Shown: positions 50,663-61,900 of the stretch, piece after piece
Layout of the letters: every line of letters starts with the position of its first letter
Numbering within the stretch: the stretch's first letter is position 1
Assembly (NCBI GenBank): GCA_001599295.1
Contig: BCGN01000001.1
Location: forward strand, 806,001-870,000
DNA from: Sporopachydermia quercuum
Taxonomy: Eukaryota; Ascomycota; Sporopachydermiomycetes; Sporopachydermiales; Sporopachydermiaceae
Direction of reading: 5' to 3'
DNA: 64,000 nucleotides
The notes under the pieces: model-generated
The model's input: the letters and a program-made list of their open reading frames with translations, nothing else
Told to the model about the DNA's origin: nothing
Database searches by the model: none
Program-made: the position numbers and the translations under genes

Positions 50663-51554
50663 TGTGGTGATGCTTTTCTTTATTATTTTGTGAGTGAATC
50701 ACAGTAGGTAACAGCTAATTGTGTACGCGCCCAGCTACCGTTGTTCGTCAAGCAATTGTAATACTAATGAAATCTGAACAATAGATACTTGGATATAGTT
50801 CTACTTCTGGTATTCATCATCAACTACTACCAGTTCAGTACTGTATCATCATAACTTACACCTCAATCTTAAAAATCCATCTAATCTTCTATTGTTTGCT
50901 GTTTATACCATTTATCTGCAATGTCATCCTGTGACATACGGTACAGATAAGCCATCATCATCTCATCAACCATCCATTTGCCCCGATGAGCTGAGATGAG
51001 ATGCGAAGAGATGGAATGAGATGAGACAAGAGGTTTCCTTGTCCGGTTGTGTGGGTGGTATTCCTACCATCTGGAAAGGGTAAAGTCATATGAAACCGGC
51101 TGCTACTTGGGAGGAATTCCATGGCGAGACAGGAGGAATTTCTGTGCTAGAAGAATCAGTACACGTATTACGTATCCCACGTAATTATCATACTACCGAA
51201 GGTGAGTGGATTCGTCCATTTAAAATTAGTGAAAAAGGGAAGTTTTCCAGCTGACATTGGCATAGTACGGAATATTAAATTGATGTGAACTGACGGATTT
51301 AAGATAAAATCTACATATGTTTTGGTGCTGTTGATAGTTATATGATAATTCTGTAAAGGTGGAAAGCAATCGAAACGTTGAAGGTTTCAAACAAACTGTT
51401 ATTGCTTTGATTGGAGTAGATCTCAGCAGCAAAACACAGGGGAGAGATTGAAGAGAAGATATCATCGATCTAGGGCGGTTACCTGTTATTGAGTACCTAG
51501 AAGAAAAAGCAAAGGGTTAGAAAAGCAGCGAATCCATCAAAAAGAAAGAGCAAG
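50663..51554. other. divergent intergenic region 5-phosphatase / MRPS35
   Basis: This 0.9-kb region holds repeated GAGAT motifs around 50985-51025. A 9-bp inverted repeat (CATCTCATC at 50959-50967 with GATGAGATG at 50995-51003) is also present. No gene was seen. Confidence 0.5.
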
Positions 51555-52758
51555 ATGTTAGCCCGATTAAACGGACCAAATAGCAATGCTAGCATGCTCT
51601 CAAAACAATGCATCAGAGGTGTAGCTACAAGAGCTATCCCATTTATTCGGGGAGCTCCAGCTAAACCACCGAGGTCTGTTCGTGGTAATAGAACCACTTT
51701 ACAATACTATCTCAGCAGGTTCTTAGGGCCAAAGAACTACAAAGGTGAATACTATCTAAACAAATACTACTATCCCCCGCAAAACCATAAGCCTAACTAC
51801 TTGAATCCCGTTCGAGATTCTCACGATCCTTTACTCACCGAGTACAACATCAGTAAACAACAAGGAAAGTTCAAGAAGAGGTTCCCTACTAATCAACCTT
51901 TTCCTAATAATCCAAGCACGAAAACAAATGTGGTTGTTAGTGATCAAATGAAAAAGGAGATTCACGACAGAATAGTTAATAAGAAAGAGTCTGTTCCATC
52001 CGTGGCAAAGTTCTATCGTATGAAAATGCCTAGAATTGAAGGAATTGTGAAGTTGGTAGAAATAGAGAATGAATGGAAAGAAAATGTAAGTACTGCCTTG
52101 AATGACACTCTTTTTGGTTTTACAGATTACAAGAAACATTACTGGATGTTATAAAGATGAGACTAAATAAAAATAAACTTATGTTCGATTAGTCTTTAAG
52201 ACAACTACATGGTTTGAAATATTTATTTCTGATTTATTCGGCATGTTTTACCTGTTTTTCTGGAGAACGAAAAAGAACAAAACTTATGAATCAGCAACTA
52301 ACAGTTTATTCTAGGGAAAAATAACTCCTCAGCTTGAGATTTTCGCTGATACAATGAAGAAAATGTTTCCAATACACACACCATATTACACAGCTGAGAA
52401 TTTAACCGAAATTCCTACTCAGAAGGAAACCGAAAACACTGTTTTGTTGACCATTGCTGAATCAGAGCCTTTTGGACCTTCTGAAGCAGCTAAAGTGTAT
52501 GAGGTTGAAGAAGCAGCAACCACTCTTAAGCGTCTTACTGAAACGGGTACTCATTTAGATACCAAATCGGACGTCAAACAAGAAATTTACTATGGCCCTG
52601 TTCTTGAAGGTGAACGATCTGTTTTTAGATTTACCAAGGCTAAAGTTGGTAAAGTTGGTTTCAGATATGGTGCTTCTAGAGATGACACGAAGAAGAACAG
52701 AGGTGTGTATTTTGATAAATTCGGTAATTTGAAATATAGTGATCCTGTTAGTACTTAG
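51555..52758 (+). CDS. MRPS35: mitochondrial small-subunit ribosomal protein mS45 (Bot1 family), two exons
   Basis: This is a mitochondrial 37S ribosomal protein of the Bot1/Mrps35 family (mS45). The exons are 51555-52085 and 52315-52758, giving 324 residues (S. cerevisiae Mrps35: 345). The first about 35 residues (MLARLNGPNSNASMLSK, then RGVATRAIPFIRG) are basic and hydroxylated, a mitochondrial presequence. The family core is QPFPNNPSTKTNVVVSD, IHDRIVNKKESVPSVAKF and IEGIVKLVEIENEWKEN. The second exon resumes in phase with GKITPQLEIFADTMKKMFP. The 229-nt intron begins GTAAGT and ends CTAG, with CTAACAG as branch region. Read without splicing, the first frame would add a spurious tail beginning VSTALNDT after residue 177. 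The family call rests on the central motif. Confidence 0.85.
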
Positions 52759-53366
52759 TGAAGGAGAACGGGGTGTAAGAATTGAGTAGAAGATGGTGAC
52801 AGGATAGAGAAGAAAAGAGAAGAGGAAAGGAGAGAAGCAATTGTTGCTGGAACTGCTGGGAGTCGTTCAGTTTGTCTGTATATAATACATTAGTTTCTTC
52901 ACTATTGAATAAATGGTTATGATAGGAAGAATAATCACTCTATAATGTAGGGAGCTGGGGCAGTATGAGAAGATAATGAAGATCATGGAACTGTTTTAAG
53001 ATGTTCATTTTACAGAAATTTACATTTATTGAACTATGTATACAACATCTACAACATAGCGTTTAATTCATTCAGGAGTATTGAAAAATTTCAACAATAA
53101 TAACACGTCAATTCACGTTCTAAACATATAAACATTTCTTAACTATAATAACAATAGATTTGAAATCCAATACAAGCAACCAAGATTAATAGTAGATCAA
53201 ACACAATATATTATGTTATGCAATATAGCTTCACCATAACCAAAACTCAATAAAGAATAGCAATAGAAGCAAGATCCTATACGATATTACCATTTTCATA
53301 TAACAAAACAATTGGACACTACTTGAAATTTCTCTCAAAATATCAAATTTGCTTCAAGTTGCTTAT
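52759..53366. other. convergent intergenic region MRPS35/CHC1
   Basis: This is an AT-rich 3'-flank region, with a purine-rich stretch at 52805-52840. Nothing else was recognised. Confidence 0.5.
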
Positions 53367-56300
53367 CTAATAAAATCCAGTGGTTTGGGCAGATATAGGT
53401 GCTGATCCTTGAGTTAATAACAACCGGTTTCCAAAAGCTGAGCCTGAGGCTTGATCACTGGACCCCCCATTTGCTTCTAATTCTTTACGTTTTCTTTCTT
53501 CATTATCTTTTTCTAGAGCGGCGAGTCTATTATTTTTCTCTTTTATGATAGAAATCTTATAAGGCATAGTTTGATCACCAAGTCCACTGAGCCATGATAA
53601 CTCCTCGACAAAGTCTTCAGAAATCAAATGATAACAAGCATACAGAATAGCAACATAACATTCCTTATTACCTGTATCAACAAAGTATTGTAATAAGTCT
53701 TGAGCAACTTCACTTTTACCTGATTGAGCTGCTGTTTCGATAGCGTCAGCCCATAATTTATCTTCCTTTGATAGAGCAATAGATTTATTCCATTTCTTGT
53801 TCTTTCTGTATAGATGAGCAGCCAGTTGTCTGAAGAATATCAACTTATGTTTTTCTAACCTTTGGGCTAATTCAATAGCATCAAACCTATCAAATGCATC
53901 AACAGAATCCCTTAGAGCTTTATAGTTCTCCTCTTCAATCAATAAATCATTATATGCGTTGTTAACAGCTGCCAAATTCTTCTCTTGCACTGAAACTAAA
54001 AATGGCTTGATCAATGGTAAATTGTCAGATTTTTCAAACATTCTGACAACTCTTGAGATATCGATACGGGAGGCCAAGACATTTAATACATCTAACAACA
54101 ATGATGGCTGTTCAGAAACATAAAAATTCACTGCTTTATAGTAGATTTCCAGGTTGGCTACTTTGACTATGATTTCTTTGAATGTAGTATGATCAAATGC
54201 ATCAGGTGAATGTTCCATCATAGCCAAAGCAGCATTATCCCATTCATCATAATGGCAGTACAAGAAAATTATTTCTGGCCATAAATGAGCTTCTTGAGAT
54301 GCCAAAATCACTTTAGGCATATTAAGTCTTGACCAGAACAATTTCAAATGTTCCATGAGCTTATCTGACTGGTATTTACAATACAAGATAGCAAGCTCGG
54401 TAAACATACCCATGTGAGCTCTTTCTAGACCCAATCCTTGTTCAAACAAAGCTATCAATTCAGAAAAATAGCCATGATATTCGTATTGTGCTGTTAAAGC
54501 AGGAAGTTCTTCAGCATGGATGATCAGATTCAACCCACAGATTTGAGCCAGCCGGAATTCCTTCGAGGCAATACAAGCATCGTTGACTTGTTTCCATACT
54601 TTGGTATTAGATGCTTTACGAGCACATTCGACAGCCGCCTGATAATCCCCAAGATAAACAAGAGTTGATGACAATTTGGCCCAGTTAGAAACAGCAGTGA
54701 ACAAAATCTTGGCTGCTTTGTAGTTTTTCTCTTCGTATAATCTATCACCAATAGCTTCTGCATCTGCGGCGTTAGGTGATTGTAGGAATGATTCCAAATC
54801 AGACAATTTATCCAAAACAGCATAACAGTTGAGAATTTCTCCATCAATGCGGCCTTCACGGATATGTTGACGGGCCATAAGCAAGTATTTCAAAAGATCT
54901 TCATGTTTACCTGCTTTATCAGCATACTCGATAACCTCCTCATAGTTGGATGCGTCTTGGGCCTTGATGTAACTTCCAATAGCATCGGAAATACGTAAAA
55001 CCTTCAGTTGGGCCTTACCAAGCTCAGACCAAGCTTCAGGAGTATCAATTTGTTCAGCAAAGTCTTCTGCTCTATCCAATGAAAGAATATGCTCGGTGAG
55101 AACAGAAAGTGCTTGTAATGATTTACCATGCTTCTTATAAATAGCAAAAGCTTCTTCGAACAAACCGTTCTTGATAGCTGTTTCAGCAACATCATCAGCG
55201 TCATAACCATCTAACACTTCAATGTAGTGCTTAACTCGTGAAGGATCTGCTTGCATGGCAGTAAGCATTAATAGTCCTTGCAAAGAAGCATTATCGCTGA
55301 ATGGTGATGGTTCAAGAATGATCTTTTCCAAGAGTTCAAGAAGCTCATCAGGTAAATCAGCAGACATAAAAGCTCTAACAGCAATAGAAACGTCATCAGG
55401 GTTAGTTGATTCAGGAACAGCAACATTCACAACTTGATCAATTACTTGTCTTCGATGAATGTTATCATCAGACAAAACAGCCAACCAAAGGTCCAAATCA
55501 GCTCTTGATAATAAATACCTGGCTTGGTACTTAAACATAGAATTTTCATTGGTGATTTTCACAACTTCAGCATCATGATGACCTTTTTCATAAGCAATAT
55601 ATGCCAAGAAAGGATCTCTTTTTTCACAGTATAAACCAACAACCAAAGTATCGTATTGATTGTTTTCTCGAAGAAACTTTTCAGGATCGTTATTGGAATC
55701 AATGTAAATTTTTGCCAAAGAGTTGAAGATCTCTTGATCTTGCGAACCACCTGCTAAACAAGCTTCTAAGTATGGTAAAAGTAATTTAAGTCTATTGCGT
55801 TCTTCAACAACCTCCACAAGCTCTTTCAAAGGTACTTGTCCTACAACAGAAGCCAATAAGGCTTGAACTGTCTTCTCATCGCAATCCACATCTAACAAGG
55901 CAGCAACAACTTGCGGAGCTCTGGAAGGATTGACCTTTTGAACGTATACTTCAATGAATTTAAACAATTGGTTTTGGTATAAGTATAAAACCAAATCATG
56001 AACAAAATCAAATCTATCGCAAACAATAATCAATGGCAATTGATCAGAAAGACGAGTTTCCTTCAAGAAGTTTTTAACCTTGGTAGGGTTATAAAAGTTG
56101 TTGTCTCTAACGACTCTTTCTACTTCCTTCAATTGACCTAACTTAGCAGCAGCTTCAATGTACTTGAAAACAACATCACCATCATGAGTGACGTTGACAA
56201 TAGAAGCTAAAAAGTAGTACAAACCTTCAGAAGAATTGAACTCTTCAAATAATTTGATCAAATTAGCTACGCCTAGTAATTCGGAGTATTTGGTGGCTAC

Positions 56301-58379
56301 TTGGATCACAGCTTGTAAAGTAGGAGCAGAAGAAACTTTCATCAATTCTCTCAAACAAGGGAACGTTTGGTCAACAGAAAGGTTACCAAAGAATGTCAAA
56401 AGCCATTCTGGAGTAAATGCTTCAACATGAACAATTACTCTCTTGAAATCAGCAGTATCGGAATAGTTTTCCAAAGCACGTTGATACAATCCGGCCTTTT
56501 CACATAGCTTTGCAACAGCAGTCTTGTCGTAATGAGTGAAGATGCCGTTTCCAAGAATAGCATCTGCTACTTGCGGCGCATTCAATAAGTTTGTTTCCAA
56601 AAGCCTTGTTTGTAAGTACCCCTGATCAGGACTGTTATCTTTCAAAGCGTCTAACAAGAAAGCAGTACCTTGTTGTACCAAGTTCTGGGATAAGAATACA
56701 TCAGCTATTTGAGCGATATCAAGACTGGCAGCAGTTTGAGGATCCGAGGCCAATTGAGAAGCCAATTCGGCAGCTTTGTCAGAGTTAACCCTGGCAACGT
56801 TTTGAACCAGGTTAGGGTAATCTGGAGTATAGCCCGTCTTTTGACAGTAGGGAAGAATTTTGTCGAATTGACCTAACTCCGCTAAACCTGCAACAACCTT
56901 CATGGGAACAGAAGCTCTAAGGTAAACTGATAGGGCAATGGCAGTATCATAAGGCTTGATAATATCACCAAGTTCTTCTGAAGCCGTGAGTTTGTTTTCA
57001 GAGAGCCATTTTTCCAATAATGCAGTTTTACCTTGTTGCAATAAAGGCTTGACCAATTCTAAAGACTCTTCCTTATTAAGAGAGGCCTTATCAATAAGGA
57101 TGGAGAAATATTGCAACAATGGAGAAATGGTCCCTGGAGGAGCTTGAACAGAGCGTAATCTGTTAATAGTAGCAGTAGTACGAAGAATACCTCTTGGTGA
57201 GGTAGCAGCTACTTTAGCTGCTTCTCCGTAGTTTCCTTGCGCCAAGAAGCTATTAAAGCTTTGCTCATATAAGTTGTCAGCACCGGGAAGACCTTCACCT
57301 CGAGAAGCTAAAGAAAGAGCCAATTGAGTATTAGCAAGCTTCTTGAGAACATGTGGTACCAATTTTGTTTCAGAAATGTTTACTGAAAGAACTTGGCCTC
57401 TCTTGTTGATGGCAATAATACCTTTATGTTCATTGAATGGAGCAGCAGTGAACAAAGGATCAGAAGAGATTCTATTAACAAAGATATTTGTTCCAGTGGC
57501 TAGATCGAAAATATGGATGAACCCAAACTTGGTGAGCATATAAATGATGCCATATCTGTTTGAGATTTGAACTGAAAGAGGGAAATCATCTGGAGCGTTT
57601 GGAGGAAAAAACACTTCGACAGATTTCTTTTCAAATTTGGGATTAGCGGGATCGTGATCAGTTTCAATGATATGTAATTGGCCAGCGCCAGTGGCTAATC
57701 TGTTGACAATAACAAACAATTTTGAGTCGGAAGCGGCATTTTCGAGTCTCAATAAAGCAAAACCAGCAGCGAAACCATCAATTGCTTGAGAGATGTTTCT
57801 ATCGCTATTATAAAGCTGTGTTCGACCAACAATACGGCCATTGGCGTCTTGGGTAATTCCAGTAAGTGCAGTCCACTTTTGATCAGCAGAGGCAACATAA
57901 TTGATGATTTGACAGTTAGTTAAAGTGCTGTGAACAGTCGTGACCTTGATAGGTCCTTTACTTGTATCACCATCGAAAATGTTCCAATGATAAATGGAAG
58001 AGGCAGTGATGAGACCCAAAACAGTGGGGGAAATCCATTTCCAGAACGTCACAGGCTCGTCCATAGTAAAAGATTTGAGAATCGATTTGGTTTCTAATTG
58101 AAATACTTGAATAATAGTACCTTGTGCTCTAACAGCTATCACCAGTTGATCTGGATTGATGATAGCCGAATCAGCGGACATTGATTTCTGTATGACTTTA
58201 TTATCATTTTTTAAATCAACAATTGATACCGAATTATGACCATCAGCACCAGATATACGAGCACAGACATAGTGATCGGATTCTAAGGTACACGATCGGA
58301 AATCAATAGAAGATTGAGGGATCCCCAATTCTGTGAGCACTGCGTGTTCTTGGAATTCAATAGGAATATCGGCATCCAT
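53367..58379 (-). CDS. CHC1: clathrin heavy chain
   Basis: This is the 1670-residue clathrin heavy chain, the triskelion leg that builds coats on endocytic and Golgi vesicles. The ATG at 58379 gives MDADIPIEFQEHAVLTELGI, the clathrin start; the codons upstream begin with TTG. The N-terminal seven-blade propeller covers about 1-330 (FRSCTLESDHYVCARISG). The linker follows, and seven clathrin heavy-chain repeats of alpha-solenoid run to about 1570. The trimerisation region is near the end. Late motifs include NRLAALEKDNEERKRKELE and LLLTQGSAP. S. cerevisiae Chc1 has 1653 residues. No intron is needed. With APL3, RVS161 and the 5-phosphatase it forms a set of endocytic genes in this window. Confidence 0.98.
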   Translation of the reverse strand: MDADIPIEFQEHAVLTELGIPQSSIDFRSCTLESDHYVCARISGADGHNSVSIVDLKNDNKVIQKSMSADSAIINPDQLVIAVRAQGTIIQVFQLETKSILKSFTMDEPVTFWKWISPTVLGLITASSIYHWNIFDGDTSKGPIKVTTVHSTLTNCQIINYVASADQKWTALTGITQDANGRIVGRTQLYNSDRNISQAIDGFAAGFALLRLENAASDSKLFVIVNRLATGAGQLHIIETDHDPANPKFEKKSVEVFFPPNAPDDFPLSVQISNRYGIIYMLTKFGFIHIFDLATGTNIFVNRISSDPLFTAAPFNEHKGIIAINKRGQVLSVNISETKLVPHVLKKLANTQLALSLASRGEGLPGADNLYEQSFNSFLAQGNYGEAAKVAATSPRGILRTTATINRLRSVQAPPGTISPLLQYFSILIDKASLNKEESLELVKPLLQQGKTALLEKWLSENKLTASEELGDIIKPYDTAIALSVYLRASVPMKVVAGLAELGQFDKILPYCQKTGYTPDYPNLVQNVARVNSDKAAELASQLASDPQTAASLDIAQIADVFLSQNLVQQGTAFLLDALKDNSPDQGYLQTRLLETNLLNAPQVADAILGNGIFTHYDKTAVAKLCEKAGLYQRALENYSDTADFKRVIVHVEAFTPEWLLTFFGNLSVDQTFPCLRELMKVSSAPTLQAVIQVATKYSELLGVANLIKLFEEFNSSEGLYYFLASIVNVTHDGDVVFKYIEAAAKLGQLKEVERVVRDNNFYNPTKVKNFLKETRLSDQLPLIIVCDRFDFVHDLVLYLYQNQLFKFIEVYVQKVNPSRAPQVVAALLDVDCDEKTVQALLASVVGQVPLKELVEVVEERNRLKLLLPYLEACLAGGSQDQEIFNSLAKIYIDSNNDPEKFLRENNQYDTLVVGLYCEKRDPFLAYIAYEKGHHDAEVVKITNENSMFKYQARYLLSRADLDLWLAVLSDDNIHRRQVIDQVVNVAVPESTNPDDVSIAVRAFMSADLPDELLELLEKIILEPSPFSDNASLQGLLMLTAMQADPSRVKHYIEVLDGYDADDVAETAIKNGLFEEAFAIYKKHGKSLQALSVLTEHILSLDRAEDFAEQIDTPEAWSELGKAQLKVLRISDAIGSYIKAQDASNYEEVIEYADKAGKHEDLLKYLLMARQHIREGRIDGEILNCYAVLDKLSDLESFLQSPNAADAEAIGDRLYEEKNYKAAKILFTAVSNWAKLSSTLVYLGDYQAAVECARKASNTKVWKQVNDACIASKEFRLAQICGLNLIIHAEELPALTAQYEYHGYFSELIALFEQGLGLERAHMGMFTELAILYCKYQSDKLMEHLKLFWSRLNMPKVILASQEAHLWPEIIFLYCHYDEWDNAALAMMEHSPDAFDHTTFKEIIVKVANLEIYYKAVNFYVSEQPSLLLDVLNVLASRIDISRVVRMFEKSDNLPLIKPFLVSVQEKNLAAVNNAYNDLLIEEENYKALRDSVDAFDRFDAIELAQRLEKHKLIFFRQLAAHLYRKNKKWNKSIALSKEDKLWADAIETAAQSGKSEVAQDLLQYFVDTGNKECYVAILYACYHLISEDFVEELSWLSGLGDQTMPYKISIIKEKNNRLAALEKDNEERKRKELEANGGSSDQASGSAFGNRLLLTQGSAPISAQTTGFY

Positions 58380-60806
58380 CTTGGAAAACAATCCTCAGAG
58401 TTTTCAGTTGCAGCTTTGCAATTCAACAATTCAGAAAGGATCTTCTGATATTTTCTGTAGTTCCTTAACCGGTGTTTCTTTTATTCAATCAACCAAGCAA
58501 TCAGAGAATCTACTAGATGACCAATTGAGCGTTTAATAACAACAATGAAGTAACAACAGTAACAAATATTATAACAATACTAATTCAATCCATCAGTAGT
58601 TACCATTCGATTACAATACCCTGATTCTTCCAATTCAGTTGTTACTATATTTTTGTTATTTAATTCTAATTATATATACAATACAGATCTTGAAAATCAT
58701 CAATTGTTTGTCTTATTACTTGCTCGTGAGGTTAGTTATCTAACGGCAGGTTTGCTTTACTTCTCGGGGCAAAATTGGACAGCCTGTAAAAAAGGAGACT
58801 AATGATGAGGTAATCTGAAAATAGTAAGTTTATCGGAGAATTGCGGTGTAGACAGGTTGGAGGGAGTGCGAGAGACTGCAGAAATACTGCTGATGAGGTA
58901 AGGGGTATAATGGGACATGAAAGTTGCAAGATGGAGAGTGGGATAATCAATTGTTGGAGGACAGGGAAGGCTATTTAAGTAGATTAATATAGAATCAAGG
59001 GAGAGTATTATTGATAGTATGGTTGGTAGTAGCATTTGCTTGACAATGTGAGGTTTTGGAAAGAATAGCTAGGTTATTCAGATGCAATGTGAAGTATGAA
59101 GATGCTGATTCACATTGCAGATAATGGTGGGCATGAATCAATAATGGTTGATTGTTGGATTGTTCTTGAATAGCGTAGCGTTTTCTGTTGGTGTAGTAGA
59201 ATTAATAATCCTATCTTGGAGAGCAAAAATATTGAACATTATTTAAAGTTTCAATATAACAATCATGATGAAGACGAAGATTAATACGGTTGGTAGGCTC
59301 AACCATCATTTTAAACTCATTTATTCCAATAAAGTATAGTGGAAGCTAGGTTGGAATGGAGGGCCTAGCTAATGATGAGATGAGAAACTTGTTTTACCTT
59401 CTTGCTATTATGTGAAACGATTTTTTGAATGTCTCCCTATGCTTAAAAAGAAATTTGGATCCTTTCCTTACTCTCCTTATCGAACCCTACTCAAGAGATC
59501 ATCTTTTGATCCTATTTTTCAGGAAAGCAGGCTGACAACAACACTGAACGATTTCTCGTAGTAACTCTTTGAATCATTAAATGAGTCCACCAGCAGTAGT
59601 GAAAATATATCCTCTTCTATAAAGTTCCGATAAATGTTATCTTAGACAAGGAACTATCGATTCACCAACATATCTCCCAATTGAGCCAACATTTGGACAC
59701 ACATCTATGATTTCACTTATTGTGTTTCTAGCAAAGTTTCTCAATTGATTCTATACATAGAACGTACATTTTTTCGCTAGAAAAAGTCATAAACGACTGA
59801 TTGTTCAAATACGTGATAATCGTTGTATTTATCATCACGAGGGACTAAGCATCCCTTTCATCCACAATCTACTGTCAGTTATCGTCAGGGTCGAATTAGA
59901 GTCACATCCTTCTGTGTTCTAAAATATGCATTATTCCTGCAAAAAGTGGGGTAAATTTGCGATAGGTGCATCTGCATGCATTCCGTATAGGCAGAAATAT
60001 ATTTCATACCATACAACAAAAATGGTATAAACAATAAACAATTAACAGAAGCGTTGTTACCTTACTAAGAATAGTTGAGAAATGAGCAGGTATTTTTCAG
60101 GGTTGAATAGGAAATACTATTTGTTGTTTCAAGAATGAATAATGTTTCAAATAATCGCCCTTCCTCTCAAACCTTTTACTGACTGATTAACTGTATGCAA
60201 TTGGCATCTTAATGTAGGTAGTTCAATGGGACAATGGAGATTTGCTGACAAACAAGAGAACAATATTGTCTCACACTGTACGGTCAAAAAGCTAGAGAAA
60301 GAATAAGACGTTGTGAAATCAATCAATAAATTACATATTAGTTTCCGGAAAGAAACAGTTAAATAAGTCTAGATCTGACAAGACACTTCTAAGTTACTTT
60401 CATTCAGGAGTGAGTAACGTTTTCAGCAAATAGAATAATTGGCTTTACTCATTCTTAGCTAATGTATTACTTGCCGGGACTATGGCGGTAAGATATTTAA
60501 AGTTTGAAGATGGCTTTTTGACATTCCTTTAAAGCCAAAACGCTAATAAAGTTGAATCAACTGTACTACCAATTTGGGAATTGAGCATCAACTTTAAGCA
60601 TTAAAAGAAAGTCGATTATTCAATGGGAATAGCTACCAATACAGAATGGCAACGAATTTTCTTCATTAAATATAACATCATCGACCAGTCGATTATAGAA
60701 AGCAGTAATTTTATCTTTATCTAGAAAACTTATAATGCATTTGGTTTGCAAGATGAGTTCGCTAAAGTGACTCAAGATTCTGGTTTACAAAAACCACGAA
60801 TCGCTG

Positions 60807-60894
60807 AATCTGCAGCAAATATTAGAGTAGGGAATTAAGAATCAAGCCACTTTGGTTAATTCATAATTCCCTACTCTAATATTTGCTGCAGATT
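60807..60894. repeat. perfect 31-bp inverted repeat with 26-bp spacer
   Basis: The left arm (60807-60837) begins AATCTGCAGCAAATATTAG. The right arm (60864-60894) is its exact reverse complement over 31 bp. The 26-bp spacer (60838-60863) contains CCACTTTGG, which can extend a weak inner stem. A transcript would form a long hairpin. It may be a hairpin-type element, a fold-back remnant or a protein-binding palindrome. No target-site duplication was identified. Confidence 0.9.
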
Positions 60895-61260
60895 TTGAAA
60901 ACATAGAACCGTAAAATAACAATAGAAACTTCCCGTCAAATCAACCTCAGCTGGGAGAGAAAGATTCTTTTGAATCGTATGATATATTTCAGGGAATGCC
61001 AATATTTGTCATCAGAAGCTTCATGTGGTTTCATTGTTTCACAGAAGACAAAGGTCTTCAAATTCGTTCAAGCGGCCTTGTAGCTTCAAATGATGAAATG
61101 CTAGACTTGCGGAAAAGCCAGCAGAAGCATTACTAGTTTTCATAGTTAAGTAGAAGTTAACATACTTGAGTTAAGCTTCTACTATTCATCTTAAGTACTT
61201 ATATATATCATTGGTAGAAACAGTATATCACTGCTTCATACAAGACAGATATAGATAACT

Positions 61261-61900
61261 TGACTTTTATGCACGATGATATATCCTGGAGGTAAAATAA
61301 TGCTATGGAGTATTCAGATTATAGGACAGAACAATTAAACAGCAATTCCAATATCTTTACCACAATCTTTTAATGAAGAAAACTATTTAGCTTAATTATT
61401 TATAAATCATCGAAAATCATAAGAATTGTTATAGAAAATTGGACATTTATGCTTATTAATTCTGAAAGCCAAATGTTGCTACCCATTCACAAGACAGAAT
61501 AATTGGAAATGAATTCCGATAACTACAACGCCATTCTTCTTTTATCTGAAGTATTAATAACTCAATAACATACAAGAAAATCACTGTTCTTACAAGATTA
61601 TTGCAAATAATTTGGCTTTCATGCATGATAAATAATGCTGGAAGCATAAGATTGCTACCAAGCATACAATTTATATATCAAAGCAATCCAAGATTATCTC
61701 TAGAAATTGCAGGACTTTACTCACTATCCTTGTACTATAACAATAGAAAATTTTACTTTTTGAATTGTTAAATGTCATTGCTATTGAGTAATACAGAAAA
61801 TATTGAGAAGAAGTTCAAATTTCTTTCCATACAACGTTGCTCAAAGCGCATCATCTTCTTTAATTAAAATTTAGAGAAACCTCTTTTCATTGAGCAAGCC
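61261..61900. repeat. degenerate tandem array of four about 140-180-bp units
   Basis: Units start near 61261, 61441, 61613 and 61753, each preceded by an A-rich block and opening with a GACTTTTATGC-like motif. Shared internal blocks tie neighbours together. Units 1 and 2 share GACAGAACAATT/GACAGAATAATT and AATTCC. Units 2 and 3 share CTGaAAGC then TTGCTACC. Units 1 and 4 share ATGCTATGGAGTA/TTGCTATTGAGTA. Units are diverged, so the array is old. The end at about 61900 is approximate. Confidence 0.65.

Noticed and set aside
58732-59035. Two overlapping minus-strand frames of 72-78 codons in the right-hand desert
   Set aside because: Leu/Ser/Pro-rich low-information sequence, no Kozak-like context, no recognisable motif.
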